From Sphingobacteriales bacterium TSM_CSS (lineage in GTDB: Bacteria; Bacteroidota; Bacteroidia; Chitinophagales; UBA2359), in NCBI GenBank assembly GCA_002212985.1, contig NBMY01000088.1:1-39557 (forward strand): a DNA stretch of 39,557 nt, read 5' to 3'. Positions within the stretch are counted from its first letter, which is position 1, and each line of letters starts with the position of its first letter. Position numbers and translations under genes: made by a program. Below the pieces are notes generated by a model. The model had not been told where the DNA came from and ran no database searches. It saw only the letters and a list, made by a program, of their open reading frames with translations. Below, piece after piece: positions 15,501-22,680 of the stretch.

Positions 15501-18052
15501 ATACCGCTACCTGTTCATTTAGCGTAACCCGAACAGACATTACGTCCCCTTCCATTACCTGTCCTGCAACACAAACCCTGGCGCTCAATGCCTCCTGTAC
15601 GGCATCTTTACCGCAATACAGCCCGGCAAGTATTGCCGACAATTGCAGTACGCCGGCTCTTAGTCAGGCGCCGGCATTAGGCGTTGTTGTTACCGGTGTA
15701 GGCAACACCACCGTAACGTTAACTGCCAACGATGGCAACGGCAATACCGCTTCCTGCTCGTTTACCGTTAACCGTGTGGACAATATTGCCCCTACCATAA
15801 CCTGTCCTGCTGCCCAAACCATAGCATTAAACGCCAACTGCTCGGCAACCCTGCCGGCATACAATGCGGTTAGCAGCGCCGATAACTGCGGCACACCTTC
15901 GGTTAGCCAGTTGCCTGCATCGGGCAGCACGGTTTCTGGTGTTGGCAGTACTACTGTAACCTTAACTGCCAATGACGGCCACGGTAATACCACTACCTGC
16001 TCGTTTACCGTTAACCGTATTGATAACATTGCACCTACCGTTACCTGTCCGGCAAATCAGGCACTAACACTTGGAACTTCCTGCACGGCTACCTTGCCCG
16101 CGTACAGCCCCGTTAGCAGCGCCGACAACTGCAGCACTCCCAGCATGTTGCAAACCCCCACAGCCGGCACCATTTTAAGTGGCGTTGGCAGTACTACCGT
16201 AACCTTAACCGCCAATGACGGCAACGGCAATACAGGAACCTGCTCGTTTAACGTTTCGGTATCTGACGGAACAGCGCCTACCATAACCTGCCCGGGCACA
16301 CAAACGGTATTGTTAAGTAATACCTGCTCGGCAAGTTTACCCGCCTACAACCCTGCCACTATTGCCGATAACTGTGGCACACCCTCCTTTACTCAACAGC
16401 CTGCCGCAGGCACTGCCTTTAACGGTGTGGGCACCACCACCGTAACATTGAGTACCAATGACGGCAACGGAAACAGCAACAGTTGTAACTTTAACGTACA
16501 GGTTTTAGACAACCTGCCACCCGTAATTAGCGGATGCCCCCAAAGTTTTATTACCTGCTCTACCTCGGCGGTGTGGACAGCCCCAACCGCCAGCGACAAT
16601 TGCGGACCCCCGACACTTACCTCTAACTACTCGCCCGGTAATGCAGTGGGTACAGGTACTACCACCGTATTATATACTGCCACCGATGCCGTTGGCAATA
16701 CCGCTACCTGTTCGTTTAATGTAACTTTAAGCCAGTTAGCTGCCACCACCACCACATCGGGCTTTAGTGGTTTTGGGGTAAGTTGCAACGGCGGCAGCAA
16801 CGGTTCGGCCAGTGTGTCGGCTACAGGAGGTATTATTCCTTATGTTTATGCTTGGAATACCGGTTCAAGCGCAAGTTCCATTAACGGGCTTTCTGCGGGC
16901 ACTTATGTGGTAACGGTAACGGACGGTGTAGGTTGCAGTACCATAAAAACGGTGGTTATCAATCAGCCGGCGGCGCTCAATTGCAATACGCTTGCAGGCA
17001 ACATTACCTGCTACGGGGCAGCCAATGGCTCTGCCAATACCAGTGCCAGCGGAGGTGTAGGCCCCTATACCTACGCATGGAGCGGTCCTGCCGGGCCGGC
17101 CGGCAACGGCAGCAGCCTGAACGGTTTGACTGCCGGCACCTATGCGGTAACTGTAACCGATGCCAATGGCTGTGTTTGTGCCAACTCGGCAACGGTAATA
17201 GAACCGCCGCAGGTAGATCCGCTGTCGGGAACGGTAAATATTGATGAAGGGGTTGGAGGTATCAGCCCGTCTTTCTACAATATTAATACCATAACCTTTA
17301 GCGGAGGTTTACCGCCATACAGCTATACATGGAACAATAGCGGCTATGCCGTCTATTCGGTACCATCGCCGGGCAATATACAGGTGGTGTATGCAGATAA
17401 CGCTGTTTGGAGCATTACCATTTCAGACAGCAATGGGTGTGGCGATGAAGTTTTAATCTTTAACAGTTCGCCGGCAGGTACCGACCCGGGATTGGTGAAT
17501 ATTGCCAGTGTAACCATACAACCCGATTTTGGCATTAGCAATGGCTCTGTATCTATTACTGCCCAAGGCGGTACACCCTGCCCCGGCAACGTTTACCAAT
17601 ACCAATGGGAGGGCCCTGCTGCATGGACAGGCGCTCCGTTGGCTACCACCAATGCAATTACCAACCTGCCATCGGGTTGGTATGTGGTAACTGTAACTGA
17701 TTGCAGCAATCCCAACCAAACTACTATTGGCTGGTATTGGGTGCCCCAGAAAATTCGCGGACGCGGCAAAACCGGTTTTACCAATGACTTAATACAGGTA
17801 ATGCCTAACCCGTTTAGCCAAAACACTCAAATTGCCTTTACCTGGCCGCAAGACGATGAATTATGCCTTGAACTCTATGATGTAACGGGTAAATTGGTTC
17901 AAACGCTCTTTAAAGGGGCCGTACATGCCGGTGAACCCAATACCATTAACTACGATGCGGCACAATTGCCCAACGGATTGTATTTGTGTCGCCTGGCCAA
18001 TAGTCAGGGAATGGAAGTACACAACAAACTAATGCATGTGCAGGTAAAGTAG
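12536..18052 (+). CDS. Giant HYR/SprB-repeat surface protein with T9SS type A sorting domain
   Basis: 1838-residue secreted adhesin-like protein. The signal peptide is about 1-33, cleaved at AIA|QPTC. Then come 17 HYR-type immunoglobulin-like repeats of about 80 residues (34 to about 1400), each with the pattern ITCPxxQT, C.ATLPxY, SDNCG, GVGxTTVTLTAxD, TCSFxV and four Cys likely to form disulfides. Two clear SprB repeats follow (about 1402-1558, GLSAGTYVVTVTDGVGC and GLTAGTYAVTVTDANGC), with a degenerate third near 1660-1735. The last 80 or so residues (VMPNPFSQNTQIAF, LYDVTGKLV, LPNGLYLCRL) are a type A T9SS sorting domain, so it is exported across the outer membrane and anchored or released. 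Monocistronic, followed by a terminator. Role in adhesion or gliding is inferred from relatives. Confidence 0.95.
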   Translation: MKRRFYTQPILQVYLLRYTLLISLGLWCYTAIAQPTCPPTQSVTLNSSCQATLPNYTSTGVTQSPTAGTTLTGVGTTVVTLTQGANSCTFNVVRLDNSPPAITCPTNQTIFLNSSCSATLPAYTPVSTSDNCGVINVFQSIPSGTTYNSPTSVSVQLTATDGSNSAFCSFTVDVVDNTPPTITCPATQNVTVNSSCSATLGDYRSLATKSDACCTTASIVVTQSPLQSSTVTGATATVVTLTATDCNNNTNTCSFNVTKTDNQDPNITCSGTKTAVLSATNCTATMANFITAFNVTYTDNCPGNVTVTASPAVITGVGNTTVTFTATDLSNNTDACTVSVQTVDQTPPSLTCPGTQTLILSSAFCNGNLSDYTTLATSSDICSAVTLEQNPFSGSSVFNTGTTVVTLTSRDASNNTTTCSFNVNRVDNTPPVITCPSAQSLVLSTSCGVTLPTYTEAFKNDVCCGAAGVTVTQSPAAGTVVTGSSPTTVTLTATDCNGSTSNCTFLVNKTDNVLPTITCPGTQTLSLSGTNCTTTLPAYSPLSSSDNCGAPAIDQTPAAGTSVSGIGFTTVSLRATDANGNTATCFFSVNKIDGTPPSLTCPGTQTLTVNASCTVDLPAFSPVTSSDNCSSFNVVQSPPAGTTVSGLVVTTVVLTATDVYNNSSSCSFNVNKTDNNIQQIICPANNQPLFLGANCLATLPVYLVPVNTDNCGTPVYNQTPAAGSIVSGIGTMTVTITATDGSSNTSTCSFTVTKIDGFPPSISCPGNQTISLGTSCSATLPGYSPTSISDNCGGSPTFTQSPAANTSLSGVGATTVTLTANDGYGNTSTCSFTVNRVDNTLPTITCPATQTVVLNASCGATLPAYTAASRADNCGTPAVSQLPASGLALSGVGTTVVTLTATDGSNNTATCSFNVNRVDNTVPAITCPGTQTIALGANCTASLPAYNPVSISDNCATAPSATQTPASGSTVSGVGSTTVTLTANDGNGNTATCSFSVTRTDITSPSITCPATQTLALNASCTASLPQYSPASIADNCSTPALSQAPALGVVVTGVGNTTVTLTANDGNGNTASCSFTVNRVDNIAPTITCPAAQTIALNANCSATLPAYNAVSSADNCGTPSVSQLPASGSTVSGVGSTTVTLTANDGHGNTTTCSFTVNRIDNIAPTVTCPANQALTLGTSCTATLPAYSPVSSADNCSTPSMLQTPTAGTILSGVGSTTVTLTANDGNGNTGTCSFNVSVSDGTAPTITCPGTQTVLLSNTCSASLPAYNPATIADNCGTPSFTQQPAAGTAFNGVGTTTVTLSTNDGNGNSNSCNFNVQVLDNLPPVISGCPQSFITCSTSAVWTAPTASDNCGPPTLTSNYSPGNAVGTGTTTVLYTATDAVGNTATCSFNVTLSQLAATTTTSGFSGFGVSCNGGSNGSASVSATGGIIPYVYAWNTGSSASSINGLSAGTYVVTVTDGVGCSTIKTVVINQPAALNCNTLAGNITCYGAANGSANTSASGGVGPYTYAWSGPAGPAGNGSSLNGLTAGTYAVTVTDANGCVCANSATVIEPPQVDPLSGTVNIDEGVGGISPSFYNINTITFSGGLPPYSYTWNNSGYAVYSVPSPGNIQVVYADNAVWSITISDSNGCGDEVLIFNSSPAGTDPGLVNIASVTIQPDFGISNGSVSITAQGGTPCPGNVYQYQWEGPAAWTGAPLATTNAITNLPSGWYVVTVTDCSNPNQTTIGWYWVPQKIRGRGKTGFTNDLIQVMPNPFSQNTQIAFTWPQDDELCLELYDVTGKLVQTLFKGAVHAGEPNTINYDAAQLPNGLYLCRLANSQGMEVHNKLMHVQVK
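12635..16738 (+). repeat. Array of 17 HYR repeats, about 240 bp each
   Basis: Seventeen in-frame copies counted by the TCP...DNC...TCSF pattern. The first nine are divergent and copies 3 and 6 share a variant with DACC or DVCC in place of DNCG. Copies 10-16 are much more alike in both protein and DNA. Copy 17 is degenerate and ends the array. Confidence 0.9.
16741..17212 (+). repeat. Two tandem SprB repeats
   Basis: Two copies with the order VSCNGGSNGSASVSATGG / ITCYGAANGSANTSASGG, then YxYAW, GLxAGTYxVTVTD and a closing Ile-Asn/Glu-Pro-Pro-like end. SprB repeats occur in the Flavobacterium johnsoniae gliding adhesin SprB. Confidence 0.88.
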
Positions 18053-18197
18053 GATAGCGTAAACAGAACAGCACAACAGACAAAAGGCATATGAGGTATA
18101 AAATTGTTTTTATAAGTGTTGGAATTGATTTTGCAATGTCGATTCATCTTGCAATGCCTGAAAGATAATTGTACCCCTTACTGCCGTATTTAAATAG

Positions 18198-18234
18198 AAA
18201 ACCCTGTTTGCCATCATACAAGCAGGGTTTTTTT
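18198..18234 (+). terminator. Intrinsic terminator after the giant adhesin gene
   Basis: AAAACCCTG (18198-18206) pairs with CAGGGTTTT (18223-18231) around a 16-nt loop, and the 3' arm runs into seven Ts. It lies about 145 bp after the adhesin stop and separates it from the acyl carrier protein operon. Confidence 0.8.
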
Positions 18235-18250
18235 GTTGTTTTAGGTGCCG

Positions 18251-18284
18251 TTGCTTTTAGAATAGGGTAAAATTGTTAATTTTG
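18251..18284 (+). promoter_or_regulatory. Candidate Bacteroidota promoter for the ACP-KASIII-SDR operon
   Basis: -7 box TAATTTTG (18277-18284) matches the Bacteroidota primary sigma consensus TAnnTTTG exactly. A -33-like TTG lies at 18251-18253, 23 bp upstream. It falls between the terminator and the acyl carrier protein gene, about 70 bp before its ATG. Confidence 0.5.
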
Positions 18285-18351
18285 CCGGCTAAAGCAATGC
18301 TTTTTTATAACAGATGCCTTGCAAACAGCCACCAATACAAAGAAACCGACC

Positions 18352-18585
18352 ATGGAAAAGGACATATTTTTGCAACAAATACGCGACCAATTTGAAGAAA
18401 CAGATTCGGCGCTTATTACCTTTGATACCTTTTTTAAACAATTGGAGGAGTGGAGTTCAATGCACGCACTTTTACTGATTGCGCTCATAGATGCAGAATA
18501 CAATGTGCCAGTTACCGGAGAAGATTTACAAAAGTGCTTAACCGTTGAAGACCTGTACAATACCGTAAAGAGCAGGGTAGGGTAG
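18352..18585 (+). CDS. Acyl carrier protein-like protein
   Basis: A 77-residue acidic helical protein of acyl carrier protein size. It aligns with E. coli AcpP around the 4'-phosphopantetheine site: LEEWSSMHALLLIALIDAEY occupies the place of LGADSLDTVELVMALEEEF, with Ser36 at the modified Ser position and the usual DSL changed to SSM. A later segment (EDLQKCLTVEDLYNTVKSRV) matches helices III-IV. The ATG at 18352 is chosen over 18319 because it starts helix I. It lies 24 bp before the KASIII-type gene, so it most likely serves as that enzyme's dedicated carrier, separate from the housekeeping AcpP, which is not in this window. The weak DSL motif is the main uncertainty. Confidence 0.75.
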   Translation: MEKDIFLQQIRDQFEETDSALITFDTFFKQLEEWSSMHALLLIALIDAEYNVPVTGEDLQKCLTVEDLYNTVKSRVG

Positions 18586-18609
18586 CGCTGCTTAACTTAT
18601 ATACAAAGT

Positions 18610-19665
18610 ATGGCTTTTTTTTGTGTAAACAAGATACATTTTGCCGGACTGGCAGCCTGTGTGCCCGCAAACACCTTTAGCAACCACCAATACAACTGGC
18701 TTACAGAACGGGAGCGAAGTTTGCTTATTAAAACTACCGGAATTGAATACCGGCGGGTGGTGAGCGACAATTGTTGTGCTTCGGATTTATGTTATACGGC
18801 TGCGGAGAAGTTAATGGCTGCATTGAATTGGCAAAAGTCTGACATAGGGCTGCTGATTTTTGTCAGTCAAACCCCCGATTATATAACCCCATGCACGGCG
18901 GTTATATTACAGGAACGGCTGGGGTTGCCTTCAACCTGCCTTGCCTTTGATATTAATCTGGGCTGTTCTGCCTATGTTTACGGGTTATCGGTAGCAGGTA
19001 GCCTGCTGGCAAACATGCCCGGCAAAAAAGGATTATTACTGGTAGGTGATGCATTGAGCAAATTTATTTCGGAAAAAGACAAGAGCGTGGCTCCGCTTTT
19101 TTCCGATGCCGGCACCGCCACTGCACTGGATTACAACCCCTTAGCCCAGCCCATGTACTTTAATCTGCAAAGCGATGGTAAAGGATATAATGCCATTATG
19201 ATACAAGACGGCGGCAGCAGGCACCCGCTTAATGTCCATTCGCTGGAAGAAACCGAAAGGGAAAAAGGAATTGTACGCAGCAATGCCCAAATGCAGTTAA
19301 ACGGTACCGAAGTTTTTAATTTCGGACTTAGGGAGGTAGCGCCGAATATAGAAACCCTTTTGCAAAATATGGGCAAAACAACTGCCAGTTTTGATTATGT
19401 TGTTTTTCATCAGGCAAACCTGCTTATGAATGAGCGCATAAGAAACAAATTGCAGTTAGAAAGAGAAAAAGTGCCCTACAGCCTTAAAAATTATGGCAAT
19501 ACCAGCAGTGCCACCATACCCCTTACCATGGTAGCCGAATTGGGCGCCGAGCTGCAAAATCGGCCGCTTTCGTTGCTCTTATCGGGTTTTGGGGTTGGAT
19601 TATCCTGGGGTTCGGCAGCCATATGTACAGAACCGCTGGTTTGTTTGCCTGTAATAGAAATTTGA
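18610..19665 (+). CDS. 3-oxoacyl-ACP synthase III-type condensing enzyme (KASIII)
   Basis: 351-residue thiolase-fold enzyme that joins an acyl-CoA primer with malonyl-ACP to give a 3-oxoacyl-ACP. The full KASIII triad is visible: Cys119 in DINLGCSAYVYGL, His267 in VVFHQANLLM and Asn297 in NYGNTSSATIPL. The C-terminal GFGVGLSWGSAAI segment is typical of the family. Residues 34-50 (ERERSLLIKTTGIEYRRVV) match the early KASIII TGI.xR motif. It sits between an ACP gene and a FabG-like reductase gene, not in the usual plsX-fabH order, so it is likely a pathway-specific enzyme supplying a glycan or secondary product. Primer specificity cannot be read from the sequence. Confidence 0.92.
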   Translation: MAFFCVNKIHFAGLAACVPANTFSNHQYNWLTERERSLLIKTTGIEYRRVVSDNCCASDLCYTAAEKLMAALNWQKSDIGLLIFVSQTPDYITPCTAVILQERLGLPSTCLAFDINLGCSAYVYGLSVAGSLLANMPGKKGLLLVGDALSKFISEKDKSVAPLFSDAGTATALDYNPLAQPMYFNLQSDGKGYNAIMIQDGGSRHPLNVHSLEETEREKGIVRSNAQMQLNGTEVFNFGLREVAPNIETLLQNMGKTTASFDYVVFHQANLLMNERIRNKLQLEREKVPYSLKNYGNTSSATIPLTMVAELGAELQNRPLSLLLSGFGVGLSWGSAAICTEPLVCLPVIEI

Positions 19666-19746
19666 AACGGCAGTACTGCAAACTACAATATTAATAAATA
19701 TGGGCATGTAAGCCTAAAGATTGCTAACAATAACAGGCAGCAGGAA

Positions 19747-20496
19747 ATGACGCATAACTTTAGCCTTACAGGCAAAACCATATTGGTAACGGGCGGTTCT
19801 TCGGGTATTGGACGACAAACTGCCGTAACGCTGGCAAAGCTGGGCGCCAAACTGATTATCACCGGCAGAAATACGGAGCAGTTGCAGGAAACCCTGTCTT
19901 TGCTACCCGAAAACGGACATCTGTCAACCTCGTTTGACCTTGTTAAAACCGCACAACTGCCTGAATTGGTTGCAGGACTACCCCCGTTATGCGGACTGGC
20001 ACACTGCGCCGGTATTTGGAAACCATGTCCGGTAAAATTTTTGAAGGAACAAGCTCTTCAAAACCTAATGCACCTCAACTTTGTGGCGCCGGTAATGCTT
20101 ACGGCAGAACTGTTAAGGCAAAAAAAGCTGTTGCCCGGCAGTTCCTTAGTATATATCAGTTCGGTGGCTGCACAGCATCCCTATAAGGGCGGGAGCGCTT
20201 ATTCGGCTTCAAAAGCAGCGTTGGAAGCTTTCAGCAAAACATTGGCGCTGGAGTATGCCGGTAAAAACATACGTGCCAACTGCATTGCACCTGCAATGGT
20301 TAAAACACCTATATTTGATGATACACTCAATACAGTATCGGAGCAATTTATGCAGGCACACGTATCCGCCTACCCTTTGCGGGTAGGTGTGCCCGATGAT
20401 GTGGCTTATGCAGTAGCCTACCTGTTGTCTGATGCTTCGGGCTGGATTACCGGAAGCGTACTGCGTTTAGACGGCGGGTTAACGGTAGGTTCGTAA
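19747..20496 (+). CDS. Short-chain dehydrogenase/reductase, FabG-like
   Basis: 249-residue classical SDR, expected to reduce a 3-oxoacyl-ACP to 3-hydroxyacyl-ACP with NAD(P)H. The cofactor loop is VTGGSSGIG (14-22), the NNAG-like element is LAHCAGIW (84-91), Asn111 is in HLNFV, the active-site Ser is in YISSVAA (136-142), and Tyr152 and Lys156 are in YSASKAAL. Near the end, YLLSDASGWITGSVLRLDGG is the usual family ending. It follows the KASIII-type gene after 81 bp. The SDR class is certain; the substrate is inferred from the ACP and KASIII neighbours. Confidence 0.88.
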   Translation: MTHNFSLTGKTILVTGGSSGIGRQTAVTLAKLGAKLIITGRNTEQLQETLSLLPENGHLSTSFDLVKTAQLPELVAGLPPLCGLAHCAGIWKPCPVKFLKEQALQNLMHLNFVAPVMLTAELLRQKKLLPGSSLVYISSVAAQHPYKGGSAYSASKAALEAFSKTLALEYAGKNIRANCIAPAMVKTPIFDDTLNTVSEQFMQAHVSAYPLRVGVPDDVAYAVAYLLSDASGWITGSVLRLDGGLTVGS

Positions 20497-20555
20497 TACA
20501 GGCAGGGGGGGAAGTACTTTTTTAATAAAATAGCCCGAAATTGGAAAAAGTCGGT

Positions 20556-20563
20556 TACATTTG
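20556..20563 (+). promoter_or_regulatory. TACATTTG, a -7-like box just before the glycosyltransferase start
   Basis: Exact match to TAnnTTTG, ending 3 bp before the ATG at 20567. If used, the transcript would be nearly leaderless. No well-spaced -33 TTG is seen, so this may be chance. Confidence 0.25.
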
Positions 20564-20566
20564 GGT

Positions 20567-21505
20567 ATGCAATTTTCTTATAGGCAAACCATAGATTACT
20601 CCGTAGTAGTGCCCGTTTTTAACGGTGAAGCTACTATAGAAGAATTGTTTACCCGCATACAAAAAGTATTTGACAGTCTGAAGCAGACTTTTGAGGTAAT
20701 ATTTGTGGAAGATTGCGGAGCCGACAACAGTTGGCAAATAATTACCCTGTTAAAAAGCAAATATCCCAAACAGGTGGTGGGTATAAAATTAGTAAAGAAC
20801 TTTGGTCAGCACAATGCCACTTTATGCGGTTGCCATTTTGCACGGGGGCAGTATATTATTACCATTGACGACGACCTTCAGACACCCCCCGAAGAAATTC
20901 CAAAGCTTATAGATGCGCGTCAACAAAGCCTGGCCGATGTAGTGTATGGCGTGTATCCGGTAAAGAAACATTCGGTTGTAAGAAGACTGGGCAGTGCCAT
21001 TGTAAGGAAAACCTTTAAATTAGGAGCCGGAACCCGCAACGAAGGTTCGTCTTTCAGACTGATAGACCATGACATTATTGCCAAAATTGTAATGCATACG
21101 CAGAACTTTATTTATATAGATGAAATTTTGCAGTGGTACACCAATCAAATTGTTGCAGTTGCAGTAATGCATGAAGCCCGAAAGAAAGGGCAATCGGGTT
21201 ACCCGTTGCTGAAGCTCATTTTATTTACCCTCGACCTTATCATCAACTACACAGCAATTCCGCTAAGAATAATGACTTACGGTGGTTTGTTGTTTTCGGT
21301 TGTGTTTTTTTGTGTAGGACTTTACTATATTTACGACAAAATTGTATCAGACACTCAATTGGGCTTTACCTCACTCATAACTGCCATTTTTTTTACCACC
21401 GGCATTATTTTATTTTGCCTTGGCATCATTGGCGAGTACCTGCGCAGAATTTATATGGGGCAAAACCAGCGCCCGCAATATGCCATAAGAAAAATTTTAC
21501 AATGA
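20567..21505 (+). CDS. Polyprenyl-phosphate glycosyltransferase (GT2, ArnC/GtrB/DPM1-like)
   Basis: Membrane-anchored GT-A enzyme of about 312 residues that likely transfers a sugar from a nucleotide donor to undecaprenyl phosphate. The ATG at 20567 replaces an in-frame TTG two codons earlier. The N-terminal GT2 domain begins YSVVVPVFNGEATIEEL (11-27), the metal/nucleotide motif is TIDDDLQTPPEEI (99-111), and KNFGQHNATLCG (78-89) is typical of the DPM1-like group. Two C-terminal helices follow (GLLFSVVFFCVGLYYIY and ITAIFFTTGIILFCLGIIGEY), then RRIYMGQNQRPQY, the usual ending in this group. It overlaps the GNAT gene by ATGA, indicating translational coupling. Donor sugar unknown. Confidence 0.93.
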   Translation: MQFSYRQTIDYSVVVPVFNGEATIEELFTRIQKVFDSLKQTFEVIFVEDCGADNSWQIITLLKSKYPKQVVGIKLVKNFGQHNATLCGCHFARGQYIITIDDDLQTPPEEIPKLIDARQQSLADVVYGVYPVKKHSVVRRLGSAIVRKTFKLGAGTRNEGSSFRLIDHDIIAKIVMHTQNFIYIDEILQWYTNQIVAVAVMHEARKKGQSGYPLLKLILFTLDLIINYTAIPLRIMTYGGLLFSVVFFCVGLYYIYDKIVSDTQLGFTSLITAIFFTTGIILFCLGIIGEYLRRIYMGQNQRPQYAIRKILQ

Positions 21506-22149
21506 AGTGGATTCGATACGGCGTTACGCTAAGTAAACTAACTGAAAATCACCTTGAAACGGTGCGTTACTGGCGAAACCACCCTCAGGTAAGCAAATAT
21601 ATGGAATACCGGCAGTTTATAACTTCCGAAATGCAGAAGAACTGGTTTGCATCTATTAACAACAACAGCAACTTTTTTTTTGTAATTGAGCACAACAAAA
21701 CCGAGGTAGGACTCATAAACACGGCAAATATTAATTACCAAAGCAAAACAGGCAATTGCGGTATCTTTGTATGGGACGCAGCATATGCAGGCAGCCCTGT
21801 GCCGGTTTTTGCCGCGCTTTCTATGCTCGATTTTGTTTTTTTAATACTTGATTTGGATTTTACCGGAATAAAAGTGCATAAAGATAATAAAAAGGCGCTT
21901 GCCTACAACCTTTCATTGGGCTATGAACTTATGCCCGATAGTGAAGGTTCGGTTTTCAGACAATACCGCCTGCATAGAGAGAATTATTTTGCAAAAGCTG
22001 CATTGTTGCGAAATCTGGGAAAAAAAATGTTTGGAAACGTTTCTTACTTGTTTCTGAACCCCAATGAGGCCATACCAAACAACACCGGAAAACTGTCGGA
22101 ACAGGCATTGGCGCAACTCAATATAACTCTTGCCACACACCTTACATAA
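21502..22149 (+). CDS. GNAT-family N-acyltransferase, likely amino-sugar modifying
   Basis: 215-residue acyltransferase of the RimJ/PseH-like GNAT group. The start at 21502 overlaps the preceding stop (ATGA), and longer upstream frames only overlap the glycosyltransferase. Segments fitting the group: VRYWRNHPQVSKYMEYRQFI, MQKNWFASI, NFFFVIEHNKTEVGLIN (first beta strands) and TGIKVHKDNKKALAYNLSLGY (the late GNAT helix-strand). PseH-type members use acyl-CoA to N-acylate amino sugars. Here the adjacent ACP, KASIII and SDR genes make an acyl-ACP donor plausible. The last 50 or so residues after EGSVFRQYRL are extra and unrecognised. Confidence 0.8.
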   Translation: MKWIRYGVTLSKLTENHLETVRYWRNHPQVSKYMEYRQFITSEMQKNWFASINNNSNFFFVIEHNKTEVGLINTANINYQSKTGNCGIFVWDAAYAGSPVPVFAALSMLDFVFLILDLDFTGIKVHKDNKKALAYNLSLGYELMPDSEGSVFRQYRLHRENYFAKAALLRNLGKKMFGNVSYLFLNPNEAIPNNTGKLSEQALAQLNITLATHLT

Positions 22150-22200
22150 ACCACCTGCTTTAAACCCCCTATTGCACAATTTATACCAACAACACCCTAT

Positions 22201-22650
22201 ATGAAAACTGTTTCAGTACTTTTATGTATGACGTTAACTGCATTGACGCTGCTGTTTGCCTGCGAATTTAAAGAAAAAGGCAAAAGAAACTCTATTGAGG
22301 TAAAACTGGCGCCGCCTGCAATACCTAAACCCAAAATACGCTATTTTACAGGCACTTTTGGCAAAAGCAATATACACCTGTTTTTAGAACAAATTCAGGG
22401 AAACATAACAGGAGGTTATTATTTTGTTGCCGACTCAGTAGAGCGTAAACTTACCGGCAGCCTTACCAAAGATGGCGCTACCATTTATGAAACCGATGAC
22501 AAAGGCGGTAAAATAGCCATGCTTAAAGGCAATTTAAATGAGAAGGGAGAAATTACGGGCATAATTGCCAAAATGGACGGTTCAGAAAGTGTGCAGGTAG
22601 CGCTATCTGTAACCAATGACAGTACGCTTTACCAACCTAAACGCAAATAA
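22201..22650 (+). CDS. Small lipoprotein, unknown function
   Basis: 149 residues with a type II signal peptide and lipobox LLFAC (Cys21), followed by EFKEKGKRNS. The mature part looks beta-rich, with TGTFGKSNIHLFLEQIQGNITGGYYF and repeated Lys-Gly/Asn-Glu turns (KGNLNEKGEITG), as in small beta-barrel or MORN-like lipoproteins. I do not recognise the family. It is 51 bp after the GNAT gene on the same strand, so it may be the last gene of the acyl-glycan operon. The next gene is convergent and ends 30 bp away. Confidence 0.72.
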   Translation: MKTVSVLLCMTLTALTLLFACEFKEKGKRNSIEVKLAPPAIPKPKIRYFTGTFGKSNIHLFLEQIQGNITGGYYFVADSVERKLTGSLTKDGATIYETDDKGGKIAMLKGNLNEKGEITGIIAKMDGSESVQVALSVTNDSTLYQPKRK

Positions 22651-22680
22651 TGCAAGTAATTTGCTGAACCTTATGGGCAG

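Noticed and set aside
14987..16299. Repeated minus-strand ORFs inside the adhesin
   Set aside because: They mirror the HYR repeat units on the opposite strand and recur with the repeat period, so they are shadows.
21310..21501. Longer N-terminus for the GNAT gene
   Set aside because: The extra 64 codons are an out-of-frame shadow of the glycosyltransferase; the ATGA start at 21502 begins the GNAT-like sequence.
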